Positions 16,150 to 24,486 of a DNA stretch of 64,000 bases are shown in pieces. The stretch comes from a virus: the IMG/VR virus record IMGVR_UViG_3300037264_007554, positions 1-64,000 of that record, one strand, 5' to 3'. Made by a program: the position numbers and the translations under genes. Each line of letters opens with the position of its first letter. Position 1 is the first letter of the stretch. The notes beneath the pieces were generated by a model, which made no database searches, was not told the origin of the DNA, and saw only the letters and a list, made by a program, of their open reading frames with translations.

Positions 16150-16340
16150 AACGACAAGCTCACATGACCATCGTGCGGGTGCGCGGGAAGCACGCCAACT
16201 ACTTCCAGGTCCGCGCCACTGATGCGAAGACGGGCGAGGTCATCTTCGATGCCGAGGTATCGATCGCCGGGTTCGCAGACATGATGTCGGGATCTTTGGG
16301 CGAGAATCTCGCGACGATCAACATACCGGAGGAGTCATGA
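16146..16340 (+). CDS. Unknown 64-aa beta-rich protein
   Basis: ATG at 16146 (MKRQAHMTIVRVRGKHANYF). Alternating strands (FQVRATDAKTGEVIFDAEVS) suggest a small beta sandwich. 4-nt overlap with the next gene. No family recognised. Confidence 0.7.
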   Translation: MKRQAHMTIVRVRGKHANYFQVRATDAKTGEVIFDAEVSIAGFADMMSGSLGENLATINIPEES

Positions 16341-16618
16341 AGCTCTCCCCCTTCCAGCGCCGGACGCTCGCGGCCTTGCACAAGAACGGACCCTGTGGTC
16401 CTGCGCACCTGTCCGAACTCGTGTTCACCGAGCCGAGGTACTGGGTCGCGCTCCGCAAGGGCGCCGCGCCCGGCACCGGCCTCGTGCGGCCTATGCTGTC
16501 GCTGCTGGCCGGGCTGAAAGACAAGGGACTCGTCGAGTGGTTTTCAGAAGACGGTAACCCCGGCAAGTGGAAAATCACGTGGCACGGCATTCGGGTGCTG
16601 GGAGAAGTGACACCTTGA
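16337..16618 (+). CDS. Winged-helix-like protein
   Basis: 93 aa. SPFQRRTLAALHKNGPCGPAHLSELV, then a helix (RPMLSLLAGLKDKGLVEWF) and a hairpin (GNPGKWKITWHG) follow the winged helix-turn-helix plan of MarR-like domains. It directly precedes the recombinase and could be an excisionase-like or transcriptional partner (inference). Confidence 0.6.
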   Translation: MKLSPFQRRTLAALHKNGPCGPAHLSELVFTEPRYWVALRKGAAPGTGLVRPMLSLLAGLKDKGLVEWFSEDGNPGKWKITWHGIRVLGEVTP

Positions 16619-17337
16619 CCCTCAAGGACGTCGATCCCCAGGCTGTTTACGACGAGGTAGAGATCAACAAGATCATCACACTCGCGCGTACGAAGGGCCC
16701 GCTCGCGTTCGTGCTCATAGCCTGGTGCTACGAGTTCGGCGCGCGGACGGCCGAGCCTGGGATGCAACTACTCCGTGACGTAGACCTGGCCAATGGTCGC
16801 GCGCGGCCTCTACACTTGAAAGGTGGCAAGCAGCAAAGCTGGCACTACCTTATGCCGTTCTGTACGGAAGCGTTGCCCGCGTGGCTAGATGCTCGACAGA
16901 TAAAAATGCTGGAGCAGAGCCCTTACCTGTTCCCGAGCGCGTCCCCCGGAATGTGCTACACGTGCGGCGGCACCGGCAAGCGCGCGAAACAGATGCGCGA
17001 CGGCAAGCGCAGGTTCAAGGGTGATCTCGTGCCTTGCCATCACTGCAACGAGACCGGCAAGCGCTGGGGCCTCGATCGTCGCGAGGTCTACAACATCGTG
17101 GCGCCGGTGTTGCGCGAGGCCGGAATGCGTAAGGGGAGCCGTCATCCTCACACGCTCCGGCATTCGATCATCACGCACATGCTCAATGCCGGGGTTGACT
17201 CGCAGGAAATTCAAAACCGTGTGGGACACCGCCGTCTTGAAACGACGCTTTCGTACGCGCGGGCGACCGAGTCGGCCAAGGCCGAGGTCGTGGGAAAGAT
17301 GTGGAAGGTTTACGGCCCGAGCAAGGGGGGACAGTGA
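16615..17337 (+). CDS. Tyrosine recombinase with zinc-ribbon insertion
   Basis: A TTG start at 16615 overlaps the previous stop, giving 240 aa. Catalytic residues are visible: Arg44 (FGARTAEP), Lys69/72 (HLKGGKQ), His179-x-x-Arg182 (HTLRH), His205 (VGHRR) and Tyr214 (TTLSYAR). Between the Lys strand and the HxxR helix is an insert with CYTC (114-117) and CHHC (141-144), each followed by G/ETGKR, like a DnaJ-type zinc ribbon. The usual N-terminal core-binding domain is missing: only ~20 residues precede the catalytic domain. It breaks and rejoins DNA through a 3'-phosphotyrosine, for integration, dimer resolution or invertase-type switching. Confidence 0.88.
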   Translation: MTLKDVDPQAVYDEVEINKIITLARTKGPLAFVLIAWCYEFGARTAEPGMQLLRDVDLANGRARPLHLKGGKQQSWHYLMPFCTEALPAWLDARQIKMLEQSPYLFPSASPGMCYTCGGTGKRAKQMRDGKRRFKGDLVPCHHCNETGKRWGLDRREVYNIVAPVLREAGMRKGSRHPHTLRHSIITHMLNAGVDSQEIQNRVGHRRLETTLSYARATESAKAEVVGKMWKVYGPSKGGQ

Positions 17338-17780
17338 TGGCTCGTCGTACTGATCCCTATTTTCCGCTGGGCTTTGACGAAGCGTTGTGCAGCGGCTGCG
17401 TGCGAAAAATGCCGCGCACAAACGAGTCTCGCATTCACAAAAAATTGAAGCGGGATTTAGGAGAGGCAGCGCTGGCTGTAGGATGGCGCGTAGGATTTGA
17501 GGTGCCGATCGATGGCATGATCGCCGATGTACTGTGTTTCAAGGATGATCGGGTTGCAGCGCTAGAGGCTGTTCGATCGTTCGTGGCGTGTACCATTCAG
17601 GTTAGGCACGAGTTGTCGCGGCCGCATCCTACGCAGTACGGAGACGGTATGCAGCCCTGGCGCCGTGAATGGCGGCCGTGGTGGACACGTCAAGACGCCA
17701 TGCGGGCGTCGAAGAAAGCCGCGAATTCGATCAAGCCCACGAACGCGGCGGATGAGGCTGCGAAGGCGTTGAGGCGGTGA
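17337..17780 (+). CDS. Possible CoiA-like nuclease-fold protein
   Basis: 147 aa, ATG in a one-base overlap. After a Cys pair (LCSGC) comes ESRIHKKLKRDLGEAALAVGWRVGFEVPIDGMIADVLCF..VAALE. The order Lys-rich helix, Glu, Asp-Val, Leu-Glu resembles CoiA/PD-(D/E)xK nucleases, but the usual Glu-x-Gln is replaced by Glu-Ala-Val, so catalysis is doubtful. The C-terminus is Trp- and Arg-rich. Confidence 0.5.
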   Translation: MARRTDPYFPLGFDEALCSGCVRKMPRTNESRIHKKLKRDLGEAALAVGWRVGFEVPIDGMIADVLCFKDDRVAALEAVRSFVACTIQVRHELSRPHPTQYGDGMQPWRREWRPWWTRQDAMRASKKAANSIKPTNAADEAAKALRR

Positions 17781-18574
17781 TGACGTACGAGCGCCTGGAT
17801 CTTATCAGAAGGCTTGCGCGGTATCGCGAACGCTCTGGACGACGCCAGGTCTACCAAATGGGTTCCAGATTGCCGCTGGCGAATCTCTCGGATGAGATAT
17901 CGGAAACCGAGTTTCATGTGCAAACGGCTGTGGAGAAGAGCTGTTTCGATACGATGCTTGATCACAAGGGCAATAATTTTGCGAAAGCTACAAAGTATGG
18001 AGCAGCCATTATTGGGGATCCCTACGAGGAAATTAGTACAGAGGAACGTCGCAAAAAGCACGAAGCCGGGAAGCAGCGCATGCGACAAGTCGCTCTACGT
18101 ACAAATAAACAACGCGAACATAAACGTCTGGCAAAACTTCGGCGCGCAGTCAGCGAGCCAGTTAGCGAGCCAGTGCCCAGGTCAGTCGGGCTTTTCTCCT
18201 TCGCTTCCCGGCTCTGGTTACCACTCGGAGATGTTCGCCCAGGCGCATTCGGTAGCCTCATCCACGTTCCGGCCGAGATTCAAAAAAGGATGAATCCAGC
18301 GATGGACACGTACATCGACGGTTTCCGTGGTCAGTTTCGTTCGATTGGACTACTCCAAAGCGAGGTCGTGCCTGTCCCGCTTCACGACGACGTGTATCCG
18401 AAACTGATCGTAGCTGCGCAGTTGTACTCCAAGATCATGGGACAGGCGTTGACGATCGAAGATCCGCAAACGCTGTATGCGACTGCACGCGCGAGTATCG
18501 GAAGCCTCTCAGGCTTCTTCCGTGCGTTCGTTATTCTACCTATCGCAGAGGCTGCGATGAAAGGAACCGAATGA
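17777..18574 (+). CDS. Unknown 265-aa protein
   Basis: Starts MMTYERLDLIRRLARYRER. A charged helical region around 95-125 (EERRKKHEAGKQRMRQVALRTNKQREHKRL) is followed by a repeated SEPVSEPVP element and a mostly helical C-terminal half. A second long frame overlaps the first half, but this frame continues through and joins neighbours by 4-nt overlaps. GC content is lower than in the surrounding genes. Function unknown. Confidence 0.68.
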   Translation: MMTYERLDLIRRLARYRERSGRRQVYQMGSRLPLANLSDEISETEFHVQTAVEKSCFDTMLDHKGNNFAKATKYGAAIIGDPYEEISTEERRKKHEAGKQRMRQVALRTNKQREHKRLAKLRRAVSEPVSEPVPRSVGLFSFASRLWLPLGDVRPGAFGSLIHVPAEIQKRMNPAMDTYIDGFRGQFRSIGLLQSEVVPVPLHDDVYPKLIVAAQLYSKIMGQALTIEDPQTLYATARASIGSLSGFFRAFVILPIAEAAMKGTE

Positions 18575-18909
18575 AAAAGCGCAAGCCCCCGAAGCTCGTC
18601 GCTCAGGTCGGCGAGACCGTCATCGTCGTCGACTCCGGCTTCGAGTTCAACCTCCGGCCGGACAGTTATCTATCGACGAAGATCCGGTGGTGGCAGGTCC
18701 GGTTCGGTGATCAGCGGCCCTGGCTGCTCGCGTTCTCGGAAGACCGGGTCGACCTGTTCCGGCGCGGACTGCGGCTGCTGCTGGCGCAGCTCGACGAGAA
18801 GTGGCCGGAGCGACCGAGGCCGGAGTACGCCGGATTTGAATGGGGCACTCCGGCCGCGGCGATGGCGGCCCGGAAGCGGCTGGCCCGGAAAGGAAGGAGA
18901 GGAAAATGA
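18571..18909 (+). CDS. Unknown 112-aa protein
   Basis: Begins with a basic stretch (MKKRKPPKLVAQVGETVIVVD), then strands and a long helix (DRVDLFRRGLRLLLAQLDEKWPERP). The Ala/Arg-rich end may contact nucleic acid. 4-nt overlaps both sides. No family recognised. Confidence 0.72.
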   Translation: MKKRKPPKLVAQVGETVIVVDSGFEFNLRPDSYLSTKIRWWQVRFGDQRPWLLAFSEDRVDLFRRGLRLLLAQLDEKWPERPRPEYAGFEWGTPAAAMAARKRLARKGRRGK

Positions 18910-19196
18910 TACTGGCGCTCTTCGTGCTTTCGGGTGCGGTCGTGCTGCTGCTGGGATGGGGGTACAACGACGCCCGGCTCATCCGCCAGTTATTTCAGCG
19001 GATCGAGCGCATGGAAGCGATCGTGGCCGACGCGCGCCCGGATTTACTCGCGGCGGTGCCTAAGCCGCAGGCCGCGTTGCCCGCGGCGTCCAGGTTTTGT
19101 GGAATCCCGCACTGCATCGGGGCTGCTTCTCCCATCTGCCCGGCACTGTCCTGCGCGAAGTGCTGCCGGAAGTACTGCCCGGTGCATGACAAATAA
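18906..19196 (+). CDS. Membrane-anchored Cys-rich 96-aa protein
   Basis: ATG at 18906. An N-terminal membrane helix (ILALFVLSGAVVLLLGWGY) is followed by a short helix and a C-terminal Cys cluster (RFCGIPHCIG, PICPALSCAKCCRKYCPVH), eight Cys in about 30 residues. The cluster probably binds zinc or an iron-sulfur centre, or forms disulfides if exported. Last gene before a new promoter. Confidence 0.72.
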   Translation: MILALFVLSGAVVLLLGWGYNDARLIRQLFQRIERMEAIVADARPDLLAAVPKPQAALPAASRFCGIPHCIGAASPICPALSCAKCCRKYCPVHDK

Positions 19197-19202
19197 TATT
19201 TG

Positions 19203-19231
19203 TTGACGCGGAAGAGGATCTTAAATAAGAA
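19203..19231 (+). promoter_or_regulatory. Promoter with TCTTAAATAAGA palindrome
   Basis: TTGACG (19203-19208), 17 nt, TAAGAA (19226-19231). The 12-bp inverted repeat TCTTAAATAAGA (19219-19230) covers the -10. An identical arrangement occurs at 26279-26307. A Shine-Dalgarno AAGGAGG (19241-19247) precedes the ATG at 19253. Confidence 0.7.
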
Positions 19232-19252
19232 TCACCGGACAAGGAGGAAGTG

Positions 19253-19468
19253 ATGAATGATCTTGATGAGACGATCGATGATGTTTCAGCGGACAAAATT
19301 TCACCGGAGAAAGGGACAGCGCTCGCGCTCTTGAGTCTCGCGAAGTCCGCACGGGACTATCTCGAATTCCTTGGATGCAATGCCGAGCCAAGCGGCCATC
19401 TGGACGCCTACGTTGAAAAGATTGCAGACGCGCTGGGCTATATTTCCGACGCGTTGGACAAAGAATGA
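19253..19468 (+). CDS. Unknown 71-aa acidic protein
   Basis: The ATG at 19253 is preferred over the GTG just before it because it lies 5 nt from a strong AAGGAGG. Acidic and helical (MNDLDETIDDVSADKISPEKG), with a helix pair. It opens the operon leading to the helicase and overlaps it by 4 nt. Confidence 0.7.
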   Translation: MNDLDETIDDVSADKISPEKGTALALLSLAKSARDYLEFLGCNAEPSGHLDAYVEKIADALGYISDALDKE

Positions 19469-22023
19469 AGCCCCTCAAACCGCTCCCCCACCAAGCCGAA
19501 GCCGTCTCGCTCGTCGTTCCCGGCCTGCGCAAGCACGGCCGAGGGCAGGTCATCATGGCCTGTGGCACCGGCAAGACCTTGATTGGGCCGCTCGTGGCCG
19601 ACAAGCTCGGGGCCAAGACCCAACTCGTCTTCGTACCGTCTCTGTTGCTTGCGAGGCAGCTTCTCAACGTCTACCGGCGGCAGTGGCCCCAGGCTTCGTA
19701 CTTAGCCGTCTGCTCGGACATAGATAAAGTCGCGACCGAGGACGCTCCGGCCGTGGACGACGTCGGGTGCGAGGCCACGACCGACAGCAGGATGGTCGGG
19801 CGGTTCTTGAAGGCGCGCGGCCGCAGAGTCGTCATCGCGACGTATCAGTCAGGCCAGGTGCTCCACGGCCGAAAGTTCGACTTCGCCGTTTTCGACGAAG
19901 CTCACCGGACGGCAGGAGCGAAAGGCAAGCCGTTCGCGTTCGGCCTGCACGACAAGAACATCCGCTGCGAACACCGGCTGTTCATGACCGCGACGCCGCG
20001 GCACGCGGAGATCGTCTCGGAGGAGGGTGAGACCGAAGAGGTCTACTCGATGGACGACTCGGCTGTGTATGGGCCGGAGTTGCACAAGCTGTCGTTCAGA
20101 AAGGCGATCGACCTGGGGTTGATCGTCAACTACCGGATTGTTGTGTCGGTGTTCAAGCTGCCGAAGAATCCAGGGGCGACCGCAACCCAGATCGCTCTCC
20201 GTCAAGCCATGTCCAGGTACGGAGCCTCGAAGGTGTTCACGTTTCACAACACCATCGCCAAGGCTGCAACCTTCATCGAGTCGGCGAGCGCGCTGCGTGG
20301 GGTGCATCTGTCGCACGTCAACGGCATGCAACCCAACGCCGAGCGTGCACTGGCGCTACGTGAGTTTGCCAAGGCAGACCAGGCGATCATGTCGAACGTC
20401 CGGTGTCTGACCGAAGGTGTGGACCTCCCGAGCTGCGACATGGTCGCGTTCATGGACCCGAAGGAAAGCATGGTCGAGATCGTCCAGGCCATCGGTCGGG
20501 CGATGCGGACGAGCCCTGGGAAGAAACGGGCGTTGATCTTCCTGCCGATCTTCGTGCAGGAGAAGGACGGCGAAGATCTAGAAGCCGCCACTCGACGGAC
20601 AGGCTTTGCAAAACTGCACGAGATTCTTCAAGCCGTGCAAGAACAAGACGAGACGATGGCAGCGCGTCTCGGGGAGATCCGGAGCGGCGAGCGGACGGAG
20701 CTACCGGAGAACGTCGAACTCAATATTGAAGAGGAGAGCTTCCGAGGCGCGTCGCAGGGGGTTGTGGAGCGGATCCGGAAGTACGTGACGGTGCGTATGT
20801 TGAAGCCGTTCAAGTTCGGAATGACGGCGCAGGAGAAAGACAAAGAGCTATTCAGAATGGCGCAAGCACAGCTACCGCGCCCCCGAACCTATGCAAGAAA
20901 AAATGTGAGAGAAGTTACTCTCGGCCACAGACTATTGAATCTCCAAAAACAGCGCAATCCTACTTATTTAGAATTGATCCGTATTTGTCCTATGTGGCAC
21001 AACGCAAGATGGACAAATGTACAGAGTAAAGACGCTGAACTACTCAGAATGGCAAAAGAGGGGTCAGCACGCCCTACAGAAAAAAACCAGGATAACGAAC
21101 ACACAAAAGCATTAGCACGGCGCCTGCGCGTTATGCACAACAGTAATTCGTCAATATACGCAGAAATAATAAGAGCGTGTCCTGCGTGGGATCCAAGAAT
21201 GCGGAGACAGTTGTTCATCGAAAAAATCTTAACGATGATCGCCGCGGGTAAGAGTGTGCGGGCGCTAACAAGAAAAGAACGATCATTTTTGATTCACTTA
21301 CTCGCTCCACCTTACGATGGTAGCGATAGACATTTGGTTCTTAAAACGCAAATTACCAAAGCAGGAGGCGTCACTTGGCTACCTCAAGTTGGACGTAAAG
21401 AGATAATCAAACGAAGAGATGAGGCGGACAAACTCAGTCTTATTCAATGGGCTGAAGCCGGAAAAAAGCCGTATCAACTCTCAAGAGATCCAGAGGAGCG
21501 TCGCTTGTCTTCGTTGTTTTGGAAATTGATTAACCCGAAAAACAGAAAATACGACGTTGTTTTTACCCAGAAGATGAAGCAGTTGGCGCCTTTGTGGTTT
21601 GTGCGAGGTAGCTCTATGAGGATGAATGCACTCAATGAAATACGAGAACTCATAAAAGCAGGTGTACGAGTCTCATATTCAAAAGTCAGATATTATGTTG
21701 CGCCCTCGTCTCCTGGGTACGATTCGGCTTTTCGTGCAGAAATAGCAAAAACCTCGCCTCAATCGCTCCTCAAGACGCCGATGTCAAGCAAACAAAAACG
21801 CATGACGCGGCTTGCTGGTAGATACATGGGAATGCTTCGGGCACACAGAAAAGGGTCAATTATCTATCGTGATGCTAGGGGTATTGTGGTGCGTGATGGA
21901 GTTCTTGCAGGTATTGAATTCCTTTTGAGGCACAAGCTGCCGCCAGAACAACAGCACGCCGCTTCTCGACAATACGATCGAGTAAAGAAAAAAGCTGAAT
22001 ACGCAGCGATTGTGAAAAAGTAA
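19465..22023 (+). CDS. SF2 DEAH-box helicase with repeated C-terminal modules
   Basis: 852 aa. The N-terminal ~440 residues are a superfamily 2 translocase: Walker A ACGTGKT (about 32-38), a DEAH box in VFDEAHRT, MTATPRH, and motif VI QAIGRAMRTSPG. It resembles the helicase part of type III/type I restriction or UvrB-like enzymes, with a Q-motif-like LPHQAEAV. From about residue 455 the protein changes: five or so units of ~55 aa follow (for example ELFRMAQAQ..YLELIRICPMW, ELLRMAKEG..YAEIIRACPAW), like helicase-associated DNA-binding repeats. The DNA for this half is far richer in AT, suggesting a fusion of different origins. No nuclease motif is seen. Confidence 0.88.
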   Translation: MKPLKPLPHQAEAVSLVVPGLRKHGRGQVIMACGTGKTLIGPLVADKLGAKTQLVFVPSLLLARQLLNVYRRQWPQASYLAVCSDIDKVATEDAPAVDDVGCEATTDSRMVGRFLKARGRRVVIATYQSGQVLHGRKFDFAVFDEAHRTAGAKGKPFAFGLHDKNIRCEHRLFMTATPRHAEIVSEEGETEEVYSMDDSAVYGPELHKLSFRKAIDLGLIVNYRIVVSVFKLPKNPGATATQIALRQAMSRYGASKVFTFHNTIAKAATFIESASALRGVHLSHVNGMQPNAERALALREFAKADQAIMSNVRCLTEGVDLPSCDMVAFMDPKESMVEIVQAIGRAMRTSPGKKRALIFLPIFVQEKDGEDLEAATRRTGFAKLHEILQAVQEQDETMAARLGEIRSGERTELPENVELNIEEESFRGASQGVVERIRKYVTVRMLKPFKFGMTAQEKDKELFRMAQAQLPRPRTYARKNVREVTLGHRLLNLQKQRNPTYLELIRICPMWHNARWTNVQSKDAELLRMAKEGSARPTEKNQDNEHTKALARRLRVMHNSNSSIYAEIIRACPAWDPRMRRQLFIEKILTMIAAGKSVRALTRKERSFLIHLLAPPYDGSDRHLVLKTQITKAGGVTWLPQVGRKEIIKRRDEADKLSLIQWAEAGKKPYQLSRDPEERRLSSLFWKLINPKNRKYDVVFTQKMKQLAPLWFVRGSSMRMNALNEIRELIKAGVRVSYSKVRYYVAPSSPGYDSAFRAEIAKTSPQSLLKTPMSSKQKRMTRLAGRYMGMLRAHRKGSIIYRDARGIVVRDGVLAGIEFLLRHKLPPEQQHAASRQYDRVKKKAEYAAIVKK

Positions 22024-22024
22024 G

Positions 22025-22906
22025 ATGGGCACAGAAAAATTCCGCGACATCAACTTCCGCCCGGCCGCGCGGGCGAAAATCGTCCAGATGGAAGCCATCA
22101 TCGACGAGTACCAGCAGCAGGGCCTGCGGCTGACGGCCCGGCAGCTCTACTACCAGTTCGTGTCCCGCGACCTGTGCCCCAACCTCCCGGCCGAGTACAA
22201 GAAGCTGACGGCCCTGCTGACCGACGCCAGGTACGCCGGGATGATCGACTGGGAAGCCATCGAGGATCGCGGCCGCGAGCCGTCTGTGCCCCTCGAATTC
22301 ACGGACTTGGCGCACCGGGTGGACTCCGCGATGAGGAACTACCGGCTGCCGCGCTGGGAAGGGCAAGATAAGTACGTCGAGTTGTGGGTGGAAAAGCAAG
22401 CCCTGGCAGGTGTGCTCGAACCGCTGGCGAGCCAGTTCCACGTGACTCTGATGGTGAACAAGGGGTATTCGTCCGCGTCGGCCATGAAAGAGAGCGCAGA
22501 CCGTATCCGGTCGGCCTGCGCCAACGACGAACTTCCGGCCGACATCTTCTACCTGGGCGACCATGACCCCTCCGGCGAAGACATGGTGCGGGACATCGGC
22601 ACGCGTCTGGAAGAGTTAGGTGTCAGCGACTTGCGCGTTAACAAGATCGCCCTCACGACGGCCCAGATCAAGAAGTACAAGCCGCCACCGAACCCGGCCA
22701 AGCTGACCGATCCCCGGGCCGCGGCGTACATCGCTCTGCACGGAAACAAGTCCTGGGAGGTCGACGCGCTGCCGCCGAACGTCCTGGCCGGGCTCATCAT
22801 GGCCGCATTCAAGGCCGTGATCGACCAAAACAAAATGGACGCCGTGATCGAGAAAGAAGAGTCGGACAAGGAGCGGCTGCGGAAGGCCGTCGGGAAGATC
22901 AAGTGA
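22025..22906 (+). CDS. Spo11/TopoVI-A-like Toprim protein
   Basis: 293 aa. The Toprim signature is complete: Glu123 in ELWVEKQAL and Asp179-x-Asp181 in FYLGDHDPSG. Upstream, LTARQLYYQF (Tyr42/43) resembles the R-(E/D/Q)-(I/L)-(F/Y)-Y element that carries the catalytic Tyr of TopoVI subunit A and Spo11. It is shorter than TopoVI-A and no B-subunit (GHKL ATPase) is encoded in the window, so it fits the 'mini-A' type known from mobile elements. It could make double-strand breaks or act in replication or recombination. It begins 1 nt after the helicase stop. Confidence 0.75.
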   Translation: MGTEKFRDINFRPAARAKIVQMEAIIDEYQQQGLRLTARQLYYQFVSRDLCPNLPAEYKKLTALLTDARYAGMIDWEAIEDRGREPSVPLEFTDLAHRVDSAMRNYRLPRWEGQDKYVELWVEKQALAGVLEPLASQFHVTLMVNKGYSSASAMKESADRIRSACANDELPADIFYLGDHDPSGEDMVRDIGTRLEELGVSDLRVNKIALTTAQIKKYKPPPNPAKLTDPRAAAYIALHGNKSWEVDALPPNVLAGLIMAAFKAVIDQNKMDAVIEKEESDKERLRKAVGKIK

Positions 22907-23472
22907 AGGATCATGATCGCAATAGGGAGCGGGAGGTCTACTTGGAGAGTCTAGGCTTCAAGGACGGCCCTTTTGTGAAGGCTATAGGGGCTCAATTCAA
23001 GGCGCGCCAGGTCGCGGACGGAACCAATCGCACTGGGGTGGCTTTTAGAATGCCGCACAATGATGAAGTCATTAATACATTGAGAGTAGGAGTAGCAATG
23101 GAAACTACAGGAAATATGCTCAAAGCCATAAATATAGAAGTGGAAGAATCTAAAAAGATTCTTGAATCACTGGCCAACGAGATCCACGCATTGTCCATCA
23201 TAGTTGGTCCGGCGTTGCTCAATCAGGCTAAGGAACTCAGATCTGCCCGGATGGTCGTCGTCAACGAAGTACGTGACTCGTTGTCCTCCCTTCGGGATGT
23301 CAGGAAGTTCTTCCTCGAATCCGATTACAAAATCGAGATCGAGCGTCTTGAGAAGTTCGTCAAGGTCTGCAAAGAAATTGAAGAACTGAAAAAATCGGGG
23401 GTGTTCGACGCTGTTTGCGATTCAGCGTTACGGCTCGCAATACAGGAGAAACCTGACAATGATAAAGGGTAA
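22903..23472 (+). CDS. Unknown 189-aa coiled-coil protein
   Basis: The GTG at 22903 overlaps the previous stop (GTGA). Long heptad-like helices (INIEVEESKKILESLANEIHAL, IERLEKFVKVCKEIEELK) dominate. Lower GC than neighbours. It sits between the Toprim protein and a ParB-fold protein, and may be an adaptor of that module (inference). Confidence 0.72.
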   Translation: MKDHDRNREREVYLESLGFKDGPFVKAIGAQFKARQVADGTNRTGVAFRMPHNDEVINTLRVGVAMETTGNMLKAINIEVEESKKILESLANEIHALSIIVGPALLNQAKELRSARMVVVNEVRDSLSSLRDVRKFFLESDYKIEIERLEKFVKVCKEIEELKKSGVFDAVCDSALRLAIQEKPDNDKG

Positions 23473-24223
23473 AGCGTTACGAAGGGCTCTTGCAACAAAC
23501 GACGCACATCGTGTGTCCACGGATCTGCCGCTCATCACTGATACGACAGAGCTAATCTCACCCGAAACCGCCTATGAAATGCTCCTCAAGAACAAGAACA
23601 ACCGCCCTATCAACTGGAAGAAGGTTGAGGAATACGCCGTCAACATGAAGAACGGCGCATGGGAGCTTCACGCCCAAGGAATCATTCTCGACAAGGACGG
23701 GAACGTACTGACTGGACAAAAACGGCTGTGGGCCGTCATCTACAGTAACGCGTCGGTCCACATGAGGGTGAGCCGCGGTAGTCCTACCAGCTCTGCCAAA
23801 CTGATCGATCGGCACACGCCTCAATCCGCACGCGATTTGGCCTCCCGGGGAACGGGAGAGAAACACTCGCCCGTGGAAACCAGTCTGGCGCGGGGGATCC
23901 TCGTATCGAAGGGAAACCTGCGGCCTTCAACGGATGAACTTGCACAAGCAATCGAGATCAACGCCGTGATGGCCAAAGCCGTCCTCGAAAAAACGGTCGG
24001 TACAAAGAAAACCAAAGCGGTGTTAATGCTGTTGGCGGCTATCTGCGCCTCCGGCGTCAGCACGACAATCGCGCAAGCGCTTACCCAGCAACTTGAAAAC
24101 ATGGCAAGTGATCTCGAAACGTCCCTCCAACCTCAGAGTGCTGAAGGTTGTTGGGGGAGAGGGGCGGCCTTTAGCCTGGCGATGGCTCAAGCACGCAAGA
24201 TCGTCGCAGCAAGGCGGGGATGA
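23459..24223 (+). CDS. ParB/Srx-fold protein (DGQHR-like)
   Basis: 254 aa. The core follows the phage/plasmid ParB-like pattern: ISPETAYEMLLKNKNNRPIN, VEEYAVNMKNGAWELH, GIILDKDG, then TGQKRLWAVI (86-95) in place of the usual DGQHRL. The His is replaced by Lys, which may abolish or change NTP or nuclease activity. A helical C-terminal half follows. It overlaps the preceding gene by 14 nt. Confidence 0.7.
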   Translation: MIKGKALRRALATNDAHRVSTDLPLITDTTELISPETAYEMLLKNKNNRPINWKKVEEYAVNMKNGAWELHAQGIILDKDGNVLTGQKRLWAVIYSNASVHMRVSRGSPTSSAKLIDRHTPQSARDLASRGTGEKHSPVETSLARGILVSKGNLRPSTDELAQAIEINAVMAKAVLEKTVGTKKTKAVLMLLAAICASGVSTTIAQALTQQLENMASDLETSLQPQSAEGCWGRGAAFSLAMAQARKIVAARRG

Positions 24224-24486
24224 AAACGGAAACGAGACGCATCTCCGTCACGGCCGACGACATCGCGGCCGGAGTCCCGCATGACTGTTCTCGCTGTCCG
24301 GTCGCTCGGGCAATCTACCGTGAGACGAACAGATACACGTACGTCGTGCCGCAAGAGGGCTACATCTACGTGAACGGCCAGGCAGCGTCGAGCGTCCCGA
24401 GTATGCTGTCCTGGGCAGAGTCGTTCGACGAAGGCAAGCCAGTACAGCCGCTCGCTTTCGATCTGACCTACTGGGAACACCCATGA
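24220..24486 (+). CDS. Unknown 88-aa protein
   Basis: Starts MKTETRRISVTADDIAAGVPH, with CSRCPVA (CxxC) and a Tyr-rich strand region (RYTYVVPQEGYIYV). This head, a strand followed by CxxCP-A-x-A, is common in small actinobacterial and phage proteins of unknown role. 4-nt overlaps both sides. Confidence 0.7.
   Translation: MKTETRRISVTADDIAAGVPHDCSRCPVARAIYRETNRYTYVVPQEGYIYVNGQAASSVPSMLSWAESFDEGKPVQPLAFDLTYWEHP

Noticed and set aside
17814-18293. 159-codon frame overlapping the 265-aa gene
   Set aside because: It ends inside the longer frame, which connects to both neighbours by 4-nt overlaps. A frameshift cannot be excluded but is not needed.
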